Shown here: in pieces, positions 24,076-27,290 of the stretch
Layout of the letters: each line of letters begins with the position of its first letter
How positions within the stretch are numbered: position 1 is the first letter of the stretch
Assembly (NCBI GenBank): GCA_002435955.1
Contig: DIWZ01000025.1
Span: forward strand, 1 to 27,290
Source of the DNA: Pelobacter sp. UBA6093
GTDB taxonomy: Bacteria > Desulfobacterota > Desulfuromonadia > Desulfuromonadales > Syntrophotaleaceae
DNA length: 27,290 nucleotides
Direction of reading: 5' to 3'
Notes under the pieces: model-generated
Seen by the model: the letters and a program-made list of their open reading frames with translations, nothing else
The model's database searches: none
What the model was told of the DNA's origin: nothing
Translations under genes and position numbers: made by a program

Positions 24076-27000
24076 TCAGAACTGGTAACGGAACCGCAAC
24101 CAGGCGCTGTGCATGGTGGTATCATCACTGAATTCGCCGCCGTAAGCAAACTCGGTAGCCAGTTGATCCTTGCGGAAGCGTACCGACGCGGATACTGTCC
24201 CGGTCACCTCGTCCTGTTCCGACTTGACCGTTACCGGGCCGCTGCCCGCCACCGACTGGCGCACGTCAAGTTCGTCGTCGGTCACCAGATAACGCACTCC
24301 GACCGCCAGTGACGGCATCACCTCCACCTCGCCGGCCTGCATGAGAGTCAGCCAGCGCAACGTCGCCAGGGCGCTGACCTGGTGCTCGTCCAGCGAGGAG
24401 GCATGCTCGTCCCAAACGGAGTTGTCGGCATCGGTGGTGAAACTGTCGCGGTGGAGCCACAGGTATTCCACGCCGACTTCCGGCAACAGCATCTGCCCGC
24501 CGCGCTGGAACAGATGCCCGGCCAGCAAGGTGGTGCGCACGCCATAACTGTCGTAATCCGCACTCTCTCGCTGCTCCAGGTTCATCCCAGTGAGACCTTC
24601 GAAGTCGTGCCAGCTATAAAACCCGGTCACCTGACCGCGCCAAGTCCAGTTTTTCCTGTTGCCCATCAGATGCACCCCGGCGGAGAGCAGCTCCTGGTCT
24701 TCCTGGTTGCTGCCGAAGCCGTTGCCGGTAAAGTCGATGGCGGCATGGCCGAAGCCGAGGTGAAAACCGCACAAGCTGCCGCCCATCTGACGCTCGAGTC
24801 CTGTCACGAAACCGACCAGGTCAGCGTCATAACCGACCGGTGCGGCATCCTTGTCGATGTTGGCGTAATAAGGCGTGAAGAAAAAACTGCCGGCCTGCGT
24901 TGCGTCATACTGAATTGCGGCATCGCTGACCACCGTGTGGGCGGCGGCGTACATGCGCGGTGCGCGGGCGGCCAGTTGGTTCTGCAGGAAGCCGGTGGTA
25001 AGACGCTGCCCGACCAAGTCGGCGGAGAGGCTCACCGCATGCCGCAGCAATCCGGTCGTTTCCAGCTGCGGCGACGCATTGGGCTGGTAGACTACGGAGA
25101 CGGTATCGTCGGCGCTGGTGGCGGTTGCCTGGTCGTGGTACAGGGCAACCAGGTCGGGGTTGAGCGGGGCTGCAAGGCTACCGAAAGCGCCGCTCACGGT
25201 ACCGCCTTCGTCGGTGGCAAAGATCCGGTACTCGGTATTGATCCGGGTGATGCCATCCAGCACGGTCAGGCTGAGCGTCGCATTGTTAAGAGCCAGCTCT
25301 GCCTCTTCGGCCACGTACAGGGAGCCGACTGCCGGATTGCCATCCAGGGTGAGGTTGTAGCTGTCCACCAGGGTCACGGTGCCGGAAAACACCGCCACCT
25401 CGTAAGCCTGGGTTTCACCGAACGCCCGGATGACCCCGGTGTTGGTCAGGCTGCCGCCATCCAGGAAGCCGACACCATAGGCTATCGATTCATAGCCCTC
25501 TTCGGCCGTGGCGGTGGCGATGATCTCTGCGCTGTTGTTGACCAGAGAACTTCCCCCGTCTACATAAATACCGACGGCCGCAGCGTCGGCCGAAGATCCT
25601 TCGCCGGTGGTGGTCCCGCCATGGGCGGTGACAACAAGGGCGCCGCTGTTGCTCACATTGCCGGAGGTATAAATACCGACCGCGTCGGCATCGGCCGAAG
25701 ACTCCTCGCCGTTGGCTGTGCCACCGGTGGCCGTTACGGTAATGGCGCCGGTATTGATAACATCGCTGGCGGCTTCCGGCTTGGTCATTAACATAATCTT
25801 GTCGCTTCTATACTTACTGTCTGAGGAACCGATACCGACCGCTCTCGCGTCTACCCAAGAGTATTGTCCTTCGGCGGTGGCCCCCGTGGCGGTTACGGTA
25901 ATGGCGCCGGTATTCACGATACTGGTAACGTCTTCAGTGGGACTCTCTTCCACAATCTTAAGGCTAGGACCCATGCTACCTGAAGAATTGATGCCGGTCG
26001 CATTGGTATATGCAAAAGAGTTCTGTCCTGCAACGCTGCCACCGATGGCGGTCACCGTAATCGCGCCGCTGTTGTCCACGTTGCCGTCAGCACCGATGCC
26101 TGTGGCTTCGACATAGGCCTCGGCATAGGAATTGAAGGTACTTTCGTCATCGATTGCAGCTTCGGCGTTGGCGCTGCCCCCCGTGGCGGTCACCGTAATC
26201 GCGCCGCTGTTGTTGACGTTGCCGTCGGCACCGATGCCTGTGGCTTCGACATAGGCATTGACGCCGATCCAGGCTTTAGAGGCACTTTTGTCATCCATCG
26301 TAGCGAAGGCCGTTGAACTGCCCCCCGTGGCGGTTACCGTAATCGCGCCGCTGTTGTCCACGTTGCCGTCGGCACCGATGCCTGTGGCTTCGACATCGGT
26401 ATAGGCATCTAACCAGCCACCTTCGCTATCGAATACAGCTTCGGCGGTGGCGCTGCCCCCCGTGGCGGTCACCGTGATCGCGCCGCTGTTGCTCACATTA
26501 CCAGAGGTATAAATGCCGACCGCGTCGGCATCGGCCGAAGACTGCTCGCCGTTAGCGGTGCCACCGGTGGCCGTTACGGTAATGGCGCCGGAATTGATGA
26601 CATCGATGGCGACTTCCGGTTGTTCCATGAGCACTGTCAAGACGCGGAGATCCTTGCCGCCTGAGGAACCGATACCGGCTGCTCTGGCGTCTGCCGAAGA
26701 ATACTGTCCTTCGGCGGTGCCACCGGTGGCCGTTACGGTAATGGCGCCGCTGTTGCTCACATTGCCGGAGGTATAAATGCCGACCGCGTCGGCATCGACC
26801 GAAGACTGCTCGCCGTTAGCGGTGCCACCGGTGGCCGTTACGGTAATGGCGCCGGTATTGATGACATCGATGGCGACCTTCGACTTGCTAATTAACATAC
26901 TCTTGTCGCTTCTATACTCACTGTCTGAGGAACCGATACCGGCTGCTCTGGCGTCTGCCGAAGAATACTGTCCTTCGGCGGTGCCCCCCGTGGCGGTTAC

Positions 27001-27290
27001 GGTAATGGCGCCGGTATTCACGATACTGGTAACGTCTTCAGTTGGACTCTCTCCTACCAGCTCAAGGCTAGGACCCATGCTACCTGAAGAATTGATGCCG
27101 GTCGCATTGGTATATGCAAAAGAGTTCTGTCCTGCAACGCTGCCACCGATGGCGGTCACCGTAATCGCGCCGCTGTTGTCCACGTTGCCGTCGGCACGGA
27201 TGCCTGCAGCTTCGACATAGGCACCGGCATAGCCATTGTGTACAGCTTCGACGGTGGCGCTGCCCCCCGTGGCGGTCACCGTAATTGCGC
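24076..27290 (-). CDS. Autotransporter with repetitive passenger, N-terminus outside window
   Basis: The frame is open to the right edge, so the signal peptide and an unknown amount of passenger are missing; about 1,070 residues are visible. The passenger is built from about a dozen repeats of the form NSGAITVTATGG(S/T)A...AVGI...GNV, typical of a beta-helical surface adhesin. After degenerate repeats (NNSAEIIATATA, NTGVIRAFGET) comes a linker. The C-terminal autotransporter beta-domain of about 270-300 residues starts near LLRHAVSLSADLVGQRL. It includes FFFTPYYAN, GLERQMGG, and ends LRFRYQF with a terminal aromatic. It would be exported by the type V route and displayed on the cell surface. 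The ligand is unknown. Confidence 0.9.
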   Translation of the reverse strand, partial: AITVTATGGSATVEAVHNGYAGAYVEAAGIRADGNVDNSGAITVTAIGGSVAGQNSFAYTNATGINSSGSMGPSLELVGESPTEDVTSIVNTGAITVTATGGTAEGQYSSADARAAGIGSSDSEYRSDKSMLISKSKVAIDVINTGAITVTATGGTANGEQSSVDADAVGIYTSGNVSNSGAITVTATGGTAEGQYSSADARAAGIGSSGGKDLRVLTVLMEQPEVAIDVINSGAITVTATGGTANGEQSSADADAVGIYTSGNVSNSGAITVTATGGSATAEAVFDSEGGWLDAYTDVEATGIGADGNVDNSGAITVTATGGSSTAFATMDDKSASKAWIGVNAYVEATGIGADGNVNNSGAITVTATGGSANAEAAIDDESTFNSYAEAYVEATGIGADGNVDNSGAITVTAIGGSVAGQNSFAYTNATGINSSGSMGPSLKIVEESPTEDVTSIVNTGAITVTATGATAEGQYSWVDARAVGIGSSDSKYRSDKIMLMTKPEAASDVINTGAITVTATGGTANGEESSADADAVGIYTSGNVSNSGALVVTAHGGTTTGEGSSADAAAVGIYVDGGSSLVNNSAEIIATATAEEGYESIAYGVGFLDGGSLTNTGVIRAFGETQAYEVAVFSGTVTLVDSYNLTLDGNPAVGSLYVAEEAELALNNATLSLTVLDGITRINTEYRIFATDEGGTVSGAFGSLAAPLNPDLVALYHDQATATSADDTVSVVYQPNASPQLETTGLLRHAVSLSADLVGQRLTTGFLQNQLAARAPRMYAAAHTVVSDAAIQYDATQAGSFFFTPYYANIDKDAAPVGYDADLVGFVTGLERQMGGSLCGFHLGFGHAAIDFTGNGFGSNQEDQELLSAGVHLMGNRKNWTWRGQVTGFYSWHDFEGLTGMNLEQRESADYDSYGVRTTLLAGHLFQRGGQMLLPEVGVEYLWLHRDSFTTDADNSVWDEHASSLDEHQVSALATLRWLTLMQAGEVEVMPSLAVGVRYLVTDDELDVRQSVAGSGPVTVKSEQDEVTGTVSASVRFRKDQLATEFAYGGEFSDDTTMHSAWLRFRYQF
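25641..26130 (-). repeat. Copy 1 of a long in-frame duplication
   Basis: This block of about 490 bp is nearly the same as 26745-27234. The shift is exactly 1104 bp (368 codons), checked at two anchors: the 'attgccggag' segment (25657 and 26761) and 'accgatggcgg' (26041 and 27145). Differences cluster in short linker segments. Confidence 0.85.
26745..27234 (-). repeat. Copy 2 of a long in-frame duplication
   Basis: Partner of the 25641-26130 block. It encodes the same order of elements (AIGGSVAGQNSFAYTNATGI, GSMGPSLE..ESPTEDVTSIVN, SDSEYRSDKS, ADAVGIYTSGNVSNS) with scattered substitutions. A third partial version of the last part lies at about 26480-26745. Confidence 0.85.

Larger units (their letters stand above)
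25500..27290 (-). repeat. Tandem coding repeats of the autotransporter passenger
   Basis: On the minus strand the motif GAITVTA(T/I)GG recurs about twelve times, with spacings that vary because of different linkers (for example DADAVGIYTSGNVSNS, ARAAGIGSSD, VEATGIGADGNVD). The repeats continue past the window edge. They are coding, not CRISPR or satellite DNA. Confidence 0.9.

Noticed and set aside
24382..25791. Long plus-strand open frame (469 codons) opposite the autotransporter
   Set aside because: It is the antisense shadow of the beta-domain and repeats; codons mirror the GC-rich real gene and no family or ribosome-binding site is seen.
25500..27290. Possible CRISPR array, because of regularly recurring short segments
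   Set aside because: The repeats are in one open frame, vary in spacing and encode GAITVTATGG units; there are no unique spacers of constant length and no cas genes.

Overview
The window looks like chromosomal DNA of a GC-rich, anaerobic or respiratory delta-proteobacterium of the Desulfuromonadales type (Desulfuromonas/Pelobacter/Geobacter relatives). The reasons are the multiheme c-type cytochrome operon with an MtrB/PioB-like barrel, a tungsten-type aldehyde:ferredoxin oxidoreductase, a compact 646-aa aconitase, a DUF4911 protein and a dCache-GGDEF protein. The assignment is an inference from gene content only.

Layout. (1) 1-5106: the 3' part of ileS, translationally coupled to lspA and followed by a terminator; a minus-strand rhomboid protease divergent from a small DUF4911 gene; a minus-strand MscS-type channel. 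(2) 5303-8841: a stand-alone aconitase and a membrane-bound diguanylate cyclase. (3) 13884 down to 9022, minus strand: a sigma70-like promoter driving four genes that together resemble an electron conduit. These are a monoheme periplasmic cytochrome, an ImcH-like NapC/NirT inner-membrane heptaheme cytochrome, an octaheme DmsE/OmaB-like lipoprotein and an MtrB/PioB-like outer-membrane barrel. No cell-surface cytochrome is encoded beside them. (4) 14001-15961: a decayed tail that resembles an aminotransferase, then a minus-strand aldehyde:ferredoxin oxidoreductase. (5) 16349-18849, plus strand: a selenium-binding protein (SBP56/methanethiol oxidase family), an overlapping six-helix membrane protein with a His-rich loop, and a secreted Yx(FWY)xxD-repeat protein, which look like one operon. 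(6) 18850-21605: intergenic palindromic elements around a proline-dehydrogenase-like flavoprotein that lacks the usual Arg-Arg pair, and a FemAB/GNAT-type transferase. (7) 21810-24003: a CAP-domain secreted protein and a DUF3422 membrane protein. (8) 24076 to the right edge, minus strand: a large autotransporter, cut at its N-terminal end by the window, with repeats of about 50 residues and a higher-order 1104-bp duplication.

How the genes fit together. The cytochrome operon offers a path for electrons from the quinone pool (ImcH-like) across the periplasm (monoheme, octaheme) into or through the outer membrane (barrel). The SBP56 operon and the proline-dehydrogenase/FemAB pair are the least explained parts. 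No RNA genes, CRISPR arrays, complete insertion sequences or prophage genes were found.
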